Under the pieces are notes generated by a model. That model saw only the letters and a program-made list of their open reading frames with translations, was not told where the DNA came from and did not search any database. From Tetrapyrgos nigripes (Eukaryota > Basidiomycota > Agaricomycetes > Agaricales > Campanellaceae), in NCBI GenBank assembly GCA_013368315.1, contig JAACJM010000065.1, positions 1 to 64,000 of the forward strand: a DNA stretch of 64,000 nucleotides, written 5' to 3'. Positions 1 through 10,553 of this stretch are shown piece by piece. Each line of letters starts with the position of its first letter. Position 1 is the first letter of the stretch. Made by a program: the position numbers and the translations under genes.

Positions 1-708
1 TCGCTGAGTTCGCTTACAACAATGCTCCGAACGCTTCCACCGGAATCACACCCTTCTCGCAAATAAAGGGTTTCACCCAAACTTAATGGTTCATCCCGAC
101 TACAATCTCGCTTCAAGCGCGCCCGACATTTCGTTGTCAATCTCGAGGAACTTCATAGTTTCCTTCGGGATGAGATTCGAGAAGCTCAGAAACGTTACAA
201 GGTACAGGCCGACAAACGCTGTCTAGATTTACCAGAAATCCCTATCAGTTCCGAAGTTTTTGTGTCCGCAAAACACATAAAAACTACAAGACCCACTCCA
301 AAGTTCTCTGAGAAATTCCTTGGCCCATTCAAAGTTCTCTCTCGTCCCAGCTCTCTTTCCTATGCCATAAAGCTCCCTGACTATCTCCGTGGGATCCACC
401 CTGTTTTCCATGTGTCCCAACTCGAACCCGCTGTTCCCAACACAATTCCGAATCGTATCCCAGATCCGCCCGCTCCGGTCGAGATTGAAGGTGAACTTGA
501 ATATGAAATCACCGAAATCTTAGACTCGAAAATTGATCAGCGCCGTCGGAAATCTCCTCTACTATATTTGGTACAGTGGTCTGGTTACGAAGGCACCGAC
601 AAAGAATTTTCCTGGCTTCCCGTGGATGAGCTGACAGCCGAAGAAGCTATAGACGAGTACCATCAGAAAAATCCGAACAAACCCGGTCCTCTTCCAATTT
701 CATCTTAA
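1..708 (+). pseudogene. pol 3' end of element A: integrase C-terminus and chromodomain
   Basis: The open frame 262-708 encodes the integrase C-terminal barrel (GPFKVL, HPVFHVSQLEP) followed by a chromodomain (YEITEILDSKI ... YLVQWSGYEGTDKEFSW). Such domains in Ty3-type chromoviruses target integration to modified histones. Upstream, 1-261 encodes the end of the integrase core (AEFAYNNAPNASTGITPF) but in two other frames: comparison with copies B and D implies single-base losses near 75 and near 135. The break makes this copy defective unless these are assembly errors. The stop is at 706-708. Confidence 0.85.
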
Positions 709-933
709 TCCTTATCTTTCCGACGTTTTCCGTCCCTTCCAGCGCTCTTCACTAATTTCGATTTATTCTATTTTTTCTCATTTTTTCCTTTTACTCTGAT
801 CGCATCTTAACTTCACTCGAAATTTGTTCCAAGAAAGTTTTTTGCCCATCCGGGTCCGGTCGAGTATCCATTACAAAAAATCTATATACAAATGTTCATG
901 TCCATTGTGTCCGGCGCACAACCGTCCCTTTCC

Positions 934-1955
934 TCAATCTTCCTCTACCACTGCTTTTGATCTCGGTTTCTTCCCCTTTCCCTTCTTCTTCGGCTTCCCG
1001 AGCGAATCTGGCATGTCCAGCAACCTTGCCTCCATTCCTGTCCACTCCTCATCCTCCATTTTGGGAAGCGGGATATCCGACGATTCCGCGATCGCTTCTA
1101 GAACATTCCCCATATGGATGAGGCGACGGAGTTGGGCCAACTGTATGGCACAAAGGGTCAAGATGTTGGGAAGGACGGCTTTCCGACTGGTGAAACTACA
1201 ACCCATGCATGATGCCGCACAGGACTCACAAGCACGTTTCCCATCGCCTTGGGATGTGCACTCCAAACCAAGCCGGGTACACTGGGAACACCGCTATACA
1301 AAATCAAGGTCAAAATCCGAAGGTAAAGAAAAACGGAAAAACAAACGTACCTCGGCATATGCCTCTCCCTTCTCCACCTCAACCTCTTCCTCGCTCTCCG
1401 AGTCTTCATGCCCAGATCCCTCGTCCCTACGTCGCCTCCAAGCCGCACGAGGACTACTCGGTCTGGGATTCGCTTTTCTCTTTCCTCTCGCCTTCTCCGA
1501 CGGGCCCGCATCAGAATGCTCCATTTCCACCTCTGGACCCCATTCCGTCCGTTCCTTCTCCTTCCTTGCCCATTCCTCCAGCCGTTTCCTCTCCTCAGCC
1601 TCCAATTCCTCCTTCTTCACCTTTTCCGCGTTATTCCGCTGCTCCAACCACAACTCCATCAACTCCTCCACAGCCTCGTATTCCTCCATCAGAGCTTCAT
1701 GTGCTTGTTGAGCTAAAGCCCATTCCATTAGCATCTGTGGAAAACCCAATTCAAAACAGGTCATGCACCATTTTTATTTTCCTGATGGATTCAATGCTTT
1801 TCTGTCACCCTCATACTATCATCGATCACTTGCTCCACCAAAGGTTCGGGTTGCACAGGAGCTGGAGGTTTCGCATTGGACGTTGTCCATTCAGTCATAT
1901 ACTTCGTCAGGAGCATGGAGACGTCAAGGGGAACGTAGGAGGTGGTGGAAGACAT
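934..1955 (-). CDS. Retrotransposon-borne antisense Zn2Cys6 protein (intact, 3 exons)
   Basis: Coding exons, read on the minus strand, are 1955-1809, 1734-1351 and 1293-934. The introns (74 and 57 nt) have GT...AG ends and both lie in phase 0, giving 296 codons without a stop. The N-terminus reads MSSTTSYVPLDVSMLL. Residues about 50-120 are Glu/Arg-rich and likely coiled coil (QQAHEALMEEYEAVEELMEL). The second intron falls just before a fungal Zn2Cys6 binuclear cluster: C-SQ-C-TRLGLE-C-TSQGDGKRA-C-ES-C-AASCMG-C, matching the canonical C-x2-C-x6-C-x5-12-C-x2-C-x6-C spacing. Then come a helical segment (IQLAQLRRLIHM) and a basic tail (KPKKKGKGKKPRSK). A TATA box lies 46 bp upstream of the ATG. 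Family knowledge: Zn2Cys6 proteins bind DNA as dimers; DNA binding by this one is inferred. It is convergent with pol and lies inside the element, 226 bp from the pol stop. Overlapping plus-strand frames are shadows. Confidence 0.8.
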
Positions 1956-2000
1956 TGATAACGGTGAAGTTGGTTTTGCTCTGCTTCCGAGGACTTCTCC

Positions 2001-2008
2001 TTTTTATA
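2001..2008 (-). promoter_or_regulatory. TATA box of the antisense gene in element A
   Basis: Minus strand reads TATAAAAA, 46 bp upstream of the ATG at 1955 and between that gene and the 3' LTR. The D copy has TATAAATA 52 bp upstream of the equivalent ATG, so the antisense gene appears to have its own promoter rather than using the LTR. Confidence 0.6.
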
Positions 2009-2245
2009 TGTTTTCAAATTCACGCACGGACTATCCTTATTGTTTCCTGTTCATTTCGTTACCAATTACTTAATTTAGAAACCATTCACAATCCCGATCG
2101 TTTCCATTTGTTTCCAATTCCATTGTTCATTTTCTGGGGTCCACCCCTTTTCTATTTTTTCTTCTATTGTCTTTTCAACTTCATTCCGATGGATTACTAT
2201 TCGTTTCCATGCCTCTCAAGGGCTCAAGGCCTAAGAAGGGGATAC

Positions 2246-2830
2246 TGTAATATCTATGCTTCCATACATCTTTCCGATCGTATCCGATTCTTTTCTGAAC
2301 TTCTTTTCCTTTTATTTCGAACTTCATTTCCTTTCATCCCGAACACTTTCCAATCATTCATTTCCGATTTCATATCCGAGCTCCACTATTAATCTCCACA
2401 CATGGATCCGGATAGCTCGTATCTAATCTCCAAAGCTACTCCACTTCATCTCCAATCTGTTCCACTTTGTTTCCACTTTGTTCCGCAGTACTCCATCCAT
2501 CTCCAATAGCACCATGTGCTTTTCCTTTATTTCCAAACCATTCCTATCTTACTCCTATTCATTCCGATAGTTTCCGAAGTAGTACTTAAGCTAGCAACTT
2601 TGTAGTAGATAGCTTAAGTCTAAAATCAAATTAGCTGGTCTCCTAACTTCATCCGACTTCAGACAACAAAGTACCATCCTAATGGATTCCATTCCGTGTC
2701 TTCCTTATACTTTGATCTCAGAGACTACCGGTTCTGCCCGGATCCGTCTTCATCCTTTCCTAAAACCCCAATAAGACTTCCACTCGGGTCCGACGTGTTT
2801 CCTAACGCTAGGATCTGCCCGGACTTAACA
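2246..2830 (+). repeat. 3' LTR of element A
   Basis: 585 bp beginning TGTAATATCT and ending GGACTTAACA, preceded by the purine-rich tract AAGAAGGGGATAC. It aligns along its length with the LTRs of D (45704-46319 and 37993-38620, reversed) and with the split LTR of B. Confidence 0.85.
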
Positions 2831-3428
2831 GTAATGAACTATGGGCTTTATTCCTTCACTGCTAGTTCATCCCTTTAGTGCATTGTAAAAGCTGAGCTTT
2901 CTAGGAACTCGTACATATATACTTTGTCCTACTTTTCTATCCTATTCCTTCTATTTTGCTTGTTATACTGCTAGTTCAGACATAGTCAGTTACTAGGGCT
3001 TTCCTCTGATTTCTCCGATTATGGCACCATTTCTAAGCCAGTGATCGTTTAGTGCTAGAGTCTGGGTCGTATAGCCTACGTGTTCCTTGCCCGTGAATAG
3101 GGGCTTCACTTTCCCTTGAATCGCACTGGCGGTACTAAGCGCGTTATAGTAGGAATGGTTACAAAGTCCTTATAGAACTTTGTATAGTATATGGTGGATC
3201 TGCTACTATAACTGAAGCACTGTACACATCAACCATAGTACTTAGAATAAGCATATCTTATTCATAAGTACTTAGTTTTATTGTACTGGCGCATACACTT
3301 ATTCCACTAACGCTTTAACTAGCAGTTTGGGACTCACTCTAGTTCTTTTATATACCAATTGAAGTGGTGAATCAGCTTTCTAACTGCCAATTAGTGTTTC
3401 TATACGTGAATTTTGTATGGCATATCAC
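2831..3428. repeat. Repeat R, truncated copy
   Basis: Non-coding stretch sharing a long series of blocks with 7020-7590 (for example GTACATATATACTTTGTCC, AATAGGGGCT, TAGTACTTAGAAT and AACTAGCAGTT in the same order). It starts exactly at the end of the A LTR and ends where the protease region of element B begins. The simplest reading is that R inserted into B and A then inserted into R. Confidence 0.6.
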
Positions 3429-5908
3429 CGTTCCCATTTCTCCCATTTGTCTATGTTTGCTTGATGGTTCTGTCCCATGTACAATTAATAAAGTATGCTC
3501 TGTTTCCATGTACTTTCCAACAGGGGAGCAAGTTTCCCTTGACTTCTACAATAAACTGGCTCCACATCGTCCCTACGATCTCAAAATCAATTTGGTCGAT
3601 GGTGCACCTCCACCAGTCACCTGGATTTATCCAGTATCTGATTGGGAACTAGGGGAATTATGGAAATTCATAGACAAACATCTTGCCATGGGTTTTATCA
3701 AACCCTCGTCCTCTTCCTTCGCAGCTCCAGTCCTCTTGGTGAAAAAGAAAAACAGAGAGCTTCAGCTCTGCGTTGACTTCCATGGCCTTAATGCCATCAC
3801 AAAGAAGGATAGGTATCCGCTTCCACTCATTTCCGAGCTTTTAGACACTCCCAGGCATGTGAAGATCTATACTAAGCTGGACTTACATCACGCTTACCAC
3901 TTGGTCTGCATTGCTGAGGGAGACGAATAGAAAACAGCCTTCCAGACCTGCTACAGTTCCTTCAAATGGAAAGTAATGCCTTCCAGACTCAGTAATGCTC
4001 CTGCCGCTTTCCAGCACTTTATCAACGATATATTCAAGGATCTCCTCAACGTTACTGTCATTGTTTATCTGGATGACGTCCTGATTTACTCAGAAAATGA
4101 GGAGGATCACCAGAAGCATGTACGCGAAGTGTTCCGCCAGCTCTGCAAGCACAGACTCTTTGTCAATCCTGAAAAATGCTTCTTTTCTGTTGATACCATG
4201 GAGTACCTAGGCTAAATTCTCTCTCCCAAGGGTCTCACAATGGATACTGCTAAAATCTGCACTATTCTGGACTGGCCCATTCCTCAGAAAGTCCAGGATA
4301 TACAGTCTTTCCTCAGATTCTGTAATTTTTACAGGTGGTTCATTTATAATTAGTCCAATATTGTCGTACCCCTCACCCATCTTACCTGAAAAGCTATCCC
4401 ATGGAAATGGACCCTGGCATGCCAACAATCCTTTGAATACCTTAAGCACACTTTCACTTCCACTCTGGTCCTTGGTCATTGGGTACCAAACCAGCAGATT
4501 ATCATCGAAACCGACGCTTCCAACTATGCTATCACAGCTATCCTCTCCCTCTAGTACAATTCCAGTGAAATCCATCCCATTGTGTTCCATTCCTGCACCC
4601 TTCATGCTGCTGAACTCAATTATGACATCCACAATAAGGAAGCATTCTGTATTTGGCAGCATTATCTGGAAGGCTCCAGAACCCCTATCAATGTTGTCAC
4701 AGATCATAAGAATTGGAATATTTTTCAACCACCAAAATTCTTACTCGACGTCAAGTACAGTGGTCCAAGTACCTTTCCAGATTCAATCTTATTATTCAGT
4801 TCCAACTGGATAAATTGGATGCCAAACCAGATTCCCTTACACTATGCCAAGGTCAATCCACAGAATTTCCGTCCAGTCTTTACTCACAAACAACTTTCTG
4901 AGTTGCTCTGAGTGTCTTTCTTGGAAGGCTCTACACTCCGTGCATCAGTCATCATGGATATCAAGCAACTCCATTCCACTATTCAGGAATCCTATGCTTC
5001 CGATCCAGAATCTCAAGCAGGTCTTAAGCTTGCTCAGGATCCAGATGCATCCTGATGGAAACTCAATGAAACTGGACTTCTACGCTTAGATGACAGGATA
5101 TTTGTTCCTGCAGGCTCTGACCTCTGACTTCAAGTATTGTGTCAGCACCATGACCATCCACTCATGGGACACTTCGGACAGAACCAGACTCTTGATCTTA
5201 TCCGATGGCACTACACTTGGCCAAAGATCCAGGAATTCATCCAGGACTATGTGTCTTCCTGCACAGTTTGCAGTCACAACAAGCCTCAACAACATCACCC
5301 CTATGGTCTGCTCAAACCCCTTCCTGTTCTAGTCCATCCTTGGGATTCAATTTCCATAGATTTTATTGAGCAATTACCGGATTCCAACGGATACACAGCG
5401 ATCCTGGTAATTGTGGACCGAGCATCCAAACCCATGACACTATCACCTTGGAACAACTTGCGGAACTATTTGTTCTCCACGTCTTCTCCAAACATGGTGT
5501 TCCTAACCATGTCACTTCCAACCACAGTTCTGAATTTGTTTCCCATTTCTTCTGGTCCTTAGGCAAAGCCTTAGACATGGAACTTCATTTCACTTCAGGT
5601 TATCACCCGGAAGCCAATGGACAGACTTTGAGCAGTACATCCAGATCTATTGTTCCTACCAACAGGACAACTGGTCTTCCCTACTTCCCATTGCTGAGTT
5701 CACTTACAACAATGCTCCAAACGCTTCCACTGGAATCACTCCTTTCTTTGCAAACAAGGGTTTCCATCCAAACCTCACAGTACATCCAGACTACAACCTT
5801 GCTTCTGAACACACCTGACATTTCGTCGTCAATCTCAAGGAACTTCATACCTTCCTCCAGAATGAGATCCGGGAAGCTCAGAAATGTTACAAGGTTCAAG
5901 CCGATAAA
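3429..5908 (+). pseudogene. pol of element B: protease remnant, RT, RNase H, integrase
   Basis: Reading through several frames gives a protease-region remnant (SPICLCLLDGSV), the RT start (GFIKPSSSSFAAPVLLVKK, LCVDFHGLNAITKKDRYPLP), the RT catalytic box YLDDVLIYS near 4054-4080, RNase H (ETDASNYA, AAELNYDIHNKEAF), the integrase zinc-binding region near 5140-5290 and the core (FIEQLPDSNGYTAILVIVDR, GYHPEANGQT). In-frame stops occur for example at 3928-3930 and 4213-4215. Coding for a functional protein is excluded. It is cut at 5908 by repeat R. Confidence 0.85.
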
Positions 5909-7590
5909 TGTTAATAGGTGGTTTTTGTTATTAAGCACTAGGAACTGCACCCAAACACAAAACCGTATACAAATGTAAATGAGACAAGTGTTCCGAGTAG
6001 TCAGAGTACTCAAACTCCCAGTTTACTTGTACTATAAGTACTTTTGATCAGGGTTTTTCAATGAAGTTAGCGCTTAGCACGCGACACAATAAACACAAGT
6101 TTAACACCAAGGGGATCAACGAGTCCCTAAAATCAAACACTTAAAATCAATACTTAATAGACCAGAAGGTCAACACAAAGATCACAGTTATAACCCCAAA
6201 GATGTTCAATTTTAAAACTCTATTATCTCCAACACAATGTTTATACTTGTAGCGAGTGCAGTTAAGTTTGTTTAGAAGCTTTAGTCTGTGTTTCATGTCC
6301 TCTACTATTGCTAGCGAGATCCGATACTCTACAGTATGTGACTTGGGTAGCTACTTGTAATATCTGGTCCCTTTATACTACTCCCAGCTACAACTATACA
6401 GTTACCTATTTCTTTTCGAGGTCCACTAAAAGGTACGTAGAGAAAATATAAAACAAATCGAAAAGTCTGCTAGTGAGTTCTACCTATTTCCTCGTAAGTA
6501 AAGACTTGCTTATTAGGGTATACAGAAACTATGCAATATTATCTAAATATTCATAGGAACTTTCTTCAGTTCCCTTTGTAAGCCATCTGGTGTTTTCGTG
6601 TACCGTCCTGGTTAGCGAGCATTGCATCTATGACTCAGAATGCTCCACTTATGACTGCTAGGTCCTTCATACGCGTCCTTACACTAGGGGCATAGGGTTT
6701 TCTCGTAGTTTCTTTATTCCATTCAGTTTTCCTTTCCCTTTTTCTCTGATCTTGCTTTATTTGCGTTCTATGTATTGCCAGCAGTCTACTACTGAGTCCT
6801 ACATACAAGTCCAGCTCTTCTGCAGTCCCATTTGCATACTTATTCCTTCCTCAATGCTTTCAATGCCTAGCTAGACAATTACTGACGGATTTATCCTTAT
6901 CCAGAAATAACGTTACCTGTTTGGGTTGTATTCCAATCATTCAGATGTACTGCGACTTAGCACTTCTGTCCCTCATATCTCTGTGTAGAGCTGCCCGTCC
7001 ACTATCCCCTCTGTACTGATGGATAGCTGAACTCTCTGGGATCCCGTACATATATACTTTGTCCTACTTTTGTCCATATGTACCTTTTACAGATACTTAA
7101 GATTCCCTCGAAGCCGTTTTAGTACTACAGGTTTTACTGATACATAGATCTAGACCTAGTATGATTGTCTGCATGTCCGATCTTAGCGCTGTCTTCTCGG
7201 GGCAACCTTTCAGCCAAGGATTGTGTTGCTTATGCATTCCTATGCACATGAATAGGGGCTACCTCGCATTTCACTGTCCCTTTAGATCACACTAGTGGTT
7301 CTAGTCGTTATAATAGGATCTGAAAGCCTTTATAGACTATCTTTATCATTTGGTGGGTCTGCTATTATAACTCCCAACTCGTACATATCTATCATAGTAC
7401 TTAGAATGAGTTGTTTCTCCATTTGTAAGCACTTAATATTATTGTACCGTTGTTTTCTTAGTCCCACTAGGTATTAACTAGCAGTTCAGGGCTCACCCTA
7501 GTCCTCTTATTCCCTTAAAAGAATGTCAAAACTGATATTATGAACCAAAATCCAAGTATGTATACTGTGATTTTGTACAGTGTATCAACA
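5909..7590. repeat. Repeat R, 1.7-kb non-coding copy inside element B
   Basis: Splits the integrase of element B: the flanks join as the codons for Asp-Lys-Cys before and Leu-Asp-Leu after. It starts TGTTAAT and ends ATCAACA, an imperfect inverted TG...CA end like an LTR. I found no long ORF and no clear target duplication. Its right third matches 2831-3428. It may be a large solo LTR or a non-autonomous element; the class is unresolved. Confidence 0.55.
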
Positions 7591-8074
7591 TCATCTGGAT
7601 TTACTGGATATTCCTATCAGTTCTGAAGTCTTTGTATCAGCCAAACATATTAAGACTACCTGACCCACTCCGAAGTTTTCCAAAAAGTTCCTAGGTCCTT
7701 TCAAGGTCATTGCTTGTCCTAGCTCTCTGTCATATACTCTAAAGCTTCCTGACTATCTCTGCACTATCCATCCCATCTTCCATGTGTCCCAACTCGAACC
7801 CGCTATTCCCAACACCATTCTGAATTGACACCCAGATCCACCAGCCCTGGTTGAGATTGAAGGTGAACTCCAGTATGAGATCACTGAAATCTTAGACTCG
7901 AAAATCAATCAGTGCTGCTGGAAATGTCCTCTCTTATACATGGTACAGTGGTCTTGTTACAAAGGCACTGACAAGGAATTCTCATGGATTCCAGCAGATG
8001 AGCTTACTGCTGATGAAGCTATTGCAGACTTTCACAAGAAGAATCTGACCAAACCCAGTCCACTTCCACTATAA
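7591..8074 (+). pseudogene. pol 3' end of element B: integrase C-terminus and chromodomain
   Basis: Continues the integrase interrupted at 5908. Recognisable pieces are DIPISSEVFVSAKHIKTT, the HP-x-FHVSQLEPA barrel and a chromodomain (YEITEILDSKI, MVQWS, FSWIP). Stops are present, and many CG positions conserved in A have become TG or CA here (for example the run of three CG in A at 541-549 reads TG in B). Confidence 0.8.
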
Positions 8075-8301
8075 TCATTTCTGAGCGCTTTTCACTTTCT
8101 CCATCTCTGTCTCATCTGTTTCTACCATTTACAAGTCCTTTCTGAAACTTTCCAATTCATTTCCATTTTATGATCACATTATATGCACTTGATTCATACT
8201 TCCTTTCAGTTCTAATCTTATTCACATCAAAAAATTCCATTACATGCAAGATCTATGTACAAAATTCTACAAGTCCATGTCTGCACTTCTCCGAGCCATT
8301 C

Positions 8302-9289
8302 CTAGTCCTCCACGGTAGCCTTGGACTTGGGCTTTCCTCTCTTCATTCCAGCTGATCCCTTGGCTTTTCCCTTTCCTTTCGCCTTTCCCACTGGATCCCC
8401 AATCAACATCAGCCTCTCCTCATTCGCACTCCATGTGTCTGCTGCCACTTCCTTGACGTCGATCTTAAAGTGCTTCGCGATTGTGTCCATGGTGTCTCTG
8501 ATCCTGATGAGACAATTTAGTTGAGCAAGCTGGATCAGGATGAGTAGGGAGGTGTTGGGAAACAGTTCAGCCCAGCTGGTAAAGCTGCACCTGCTCTTGG
8601 CGTCAGCACAACCCTTGCAAGCAGTCTTCCCATGTCCATTGGAAATGCACAGAATTCCATGCCTTCTGCACTGATTGCACGGGTCTTCAAACACATCCCC
8701 TTCATCAACATCGTTCTCCGACTTGTTCCCACTATCCTCGTCGACTCTAGGCTTGCCAGCTCTGCTCCTGCTGGCCGTTTTCCTCTTGCCTTTTCCGACA
8801 GTCTTGCCCACCAGACCTTCACCTCTCTGCATTCCTGTTCACAACTGCCATCGACTTTTGCCATGTCTCGTATTTCTCTGTCTCCTCTGTCCATTTCTGA
8901 AGTGCCCTGGCCTCTTCCAACTCCACCTTCTTCCCAGACTCCACTGTCTTCCGGTCATCCTCCCAATCCTCCATCACCATGTTTGCCTTTGCAAATGCTT
9001 TGTGCAACACAATATACTCATCCATGGCTAGAAAAGAAGTTTCTGCCAGATCCTGGGTAAATCTGTTCCTCTCAGAAGTACTCACCAACTTTGACCTTTT
9101 CCAACCAGTTACTGACACGAGGTTTATCGATGGGAATGACAGGCTCTGGAGGGATTTGGAGTTTCAGGGCAGGAATTTGTGGAGGCAGGCAGCAACATTG
9201 ATAGGAATGTGAGGGGCAGGGGGAACCAAGAATTGGAATGATGAAGGAGTCACAGGGCTGGTGGTAGTGGGACTGGTAGAGGTAGATAT
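8302..9289 (-). pseudogene. Antisense Zn2Cys6 gene of element B, decayed, second intron absent
   Basis: Equivalent of the intact gene at 934-1955. The 3' exon keeps a perfect cluster C-NQ-C-RRHGIL-C-ISNGHGKTA-C-KG-C-ADAKSR-C, the following helix (IQLAQLNCLIRI), a basic tail and the shared C-terminal SKATVED. The first intron is recognisable (donor GTGAGTAC). The second intron, present in A and D just before the first Cys, is missing: the frame runs VFED-PCNQC. The start codon is ATA (9289), and frameshifts occur around 8750-8830. Confidence 0.75.
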
Positions 9290-9559
9290 TGTTGCGATGA
9301 AGTTACTATCCAGGCATTCCTGACCCTATCCATATTTGTAGGACCCAAAACTGTGCACAGACCATTTGCATTTGTTTACGCATTTCAACTGGTAATCCAA
9401 CAACTTTCTGATCATTCCCATTCTTTTCCGTTTCTTATTGTTCTATTCTGGGGTCAACACTTTTTCTATTTTTACTTCTATTGTTTCATAACTTCATTTC
9501 CTTACAGACCCTATTCTTTTCCATACCTCTCAAGGGCTCGAGGCCTAAGAGGGGGATAC

Positions 9560-10093
9560 TGTAAAGCCTATGCCTTCCATAACTCCTTCCGATTGCTTCT
9601 GACTCCTTTCTGACTCTTTCCTTTTATTCCATTTCATTTCCGATTCATTTCTGAGTTGCCACAAATCCATTTAGTTTACATTTCCCATTGGATCCTATCT
9701 GACTCATATCAGATACTAACTGGACAGCTTGCATTCATACTTCTCTCATTTTCACTTCATATCTCGTAGCACCTTGTGCTCCCCTTCCTTTTCTTTCCAA
9801 AGGGTTTCCATGTGATGATAGCAAATTGAGCGTTTCCCTTTGTCTTTACCTTTTCCAGTAGTTTCTATATTCATTTCCAATAGTTCCCTATCTCATTCTG
9901 TTTACTTCCAATATAGTACTTAAGCTAGCAACTTTGTAGTAGGTAGCTTAAGTCTAAAATTGATTTAGCTGGTCTCCTATCGCTTCCGATAGATTCTGAT
10001 TAGACAACTAGCGAGGTGGTACCAATAGTGCCATTAACTTTCTGTCTTGACTTCCTGGTTGTTCTGACCAGATCCTCCCTCTTCCTACCTATC
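9560..10093 (+). repeat. 3' LTR of element B, left part
   Basis: Begins TGTAAAGCCTATGCC after the purine tract GAGGGGGATAC and aligns with the A and D LTRs. It stops at the insertion of element E; 10089-10093 (CTATC) is the left copy of the E target duplication. Confidence 0.85.
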
Positions 10094-10553
10094 TGTCAAG
10101 GTTGCTGGTACACTCGATTAACCACCCAAGTCACACAGTTTGAGGACAGATACAAAGAGATTGATTGAGAGATAGAGATAAAGAGAAAGAGAAAGAATAG
10201 GCTGACTAGGCTCTACACTGCGTAGTATAGTATGGAGCAGAGACAAATTGAACAAACTAGAGGACTAGCTAGAATGTCTAGTGGTTTATATAGAAGAACA
10301 ATGAATAAGTGATAGGAGAAACATAGGAGAAACATAGGGGAAAGTGGAGAAATGTAGGGTAAAGATAGGATCAATGGAATGGAAGATTAATTGACAGTTA
10401 TTATAGAGTTTGACAGGTTCTACAAGGTTCAAAGTCAGTAATATAAGGTTTAAAAGGTTTACTGAGGAAATGCAATAGATGAATGATCAGAAAATGAGTT
10501 TAATAGTGTAGTAGAAGAGGAAGGAGGGCAAAGAACTGTAGCAGTTCATGACA
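10094..10553 (-). repeat. 3' LTR of element E
   Basis: 460 bp, TGTCAAGG...CATGACA on the plus strand. Adjacent plus-strand sequence TTACCCCCTCCTT is the complement of a polypurine tract. It differs from the other LTR by small indels and substitutions, including a roughly 25-bp segment near 10140-10165. Confidence 0.9.

Larger units (their letters stand above)
1..2830 (+). mobile_element. Ty3/gypsy chromodomain element A, 3' part
   Basis: The 3' portion of an LTR retrotransposon that runs in from the left edge. In order it holds the end of integrase and a chromodomain (1-708), a convergent spliced gene on the other strand (934-1955), a purine-rich tract ending at 2245 and a complete 3' LTR (2246-2830). 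The same order is found in B (3.4-17.0 kb) and D (38.0-46.3 kb), so the three are one family. A is clearly richer in CG dinucleotides than B and D at aligned positions, which suggests it is younger. A is followed directly by repeat R, so A probably inserted into R, whose left part would lie off the window. Confidence 0.85.

Noticed and set aside
824..1711. A 295-codon plus-strand open frame over the antisense gene of element A
   Set aside because: The minus strand explains the region better: correct introns, a Zn2Cys6 motif, a TATA box and conservation in B and D. The plus-strand product is low-complexity Ser/Pro/Leu with no family resemblance.
1209..1958. A 249-codon plus-strand Pro/Ser-rich open frame in element A
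   Set aside because: Shadow of the minus-strand coiled-coil exon; it is not open in copies B or D.
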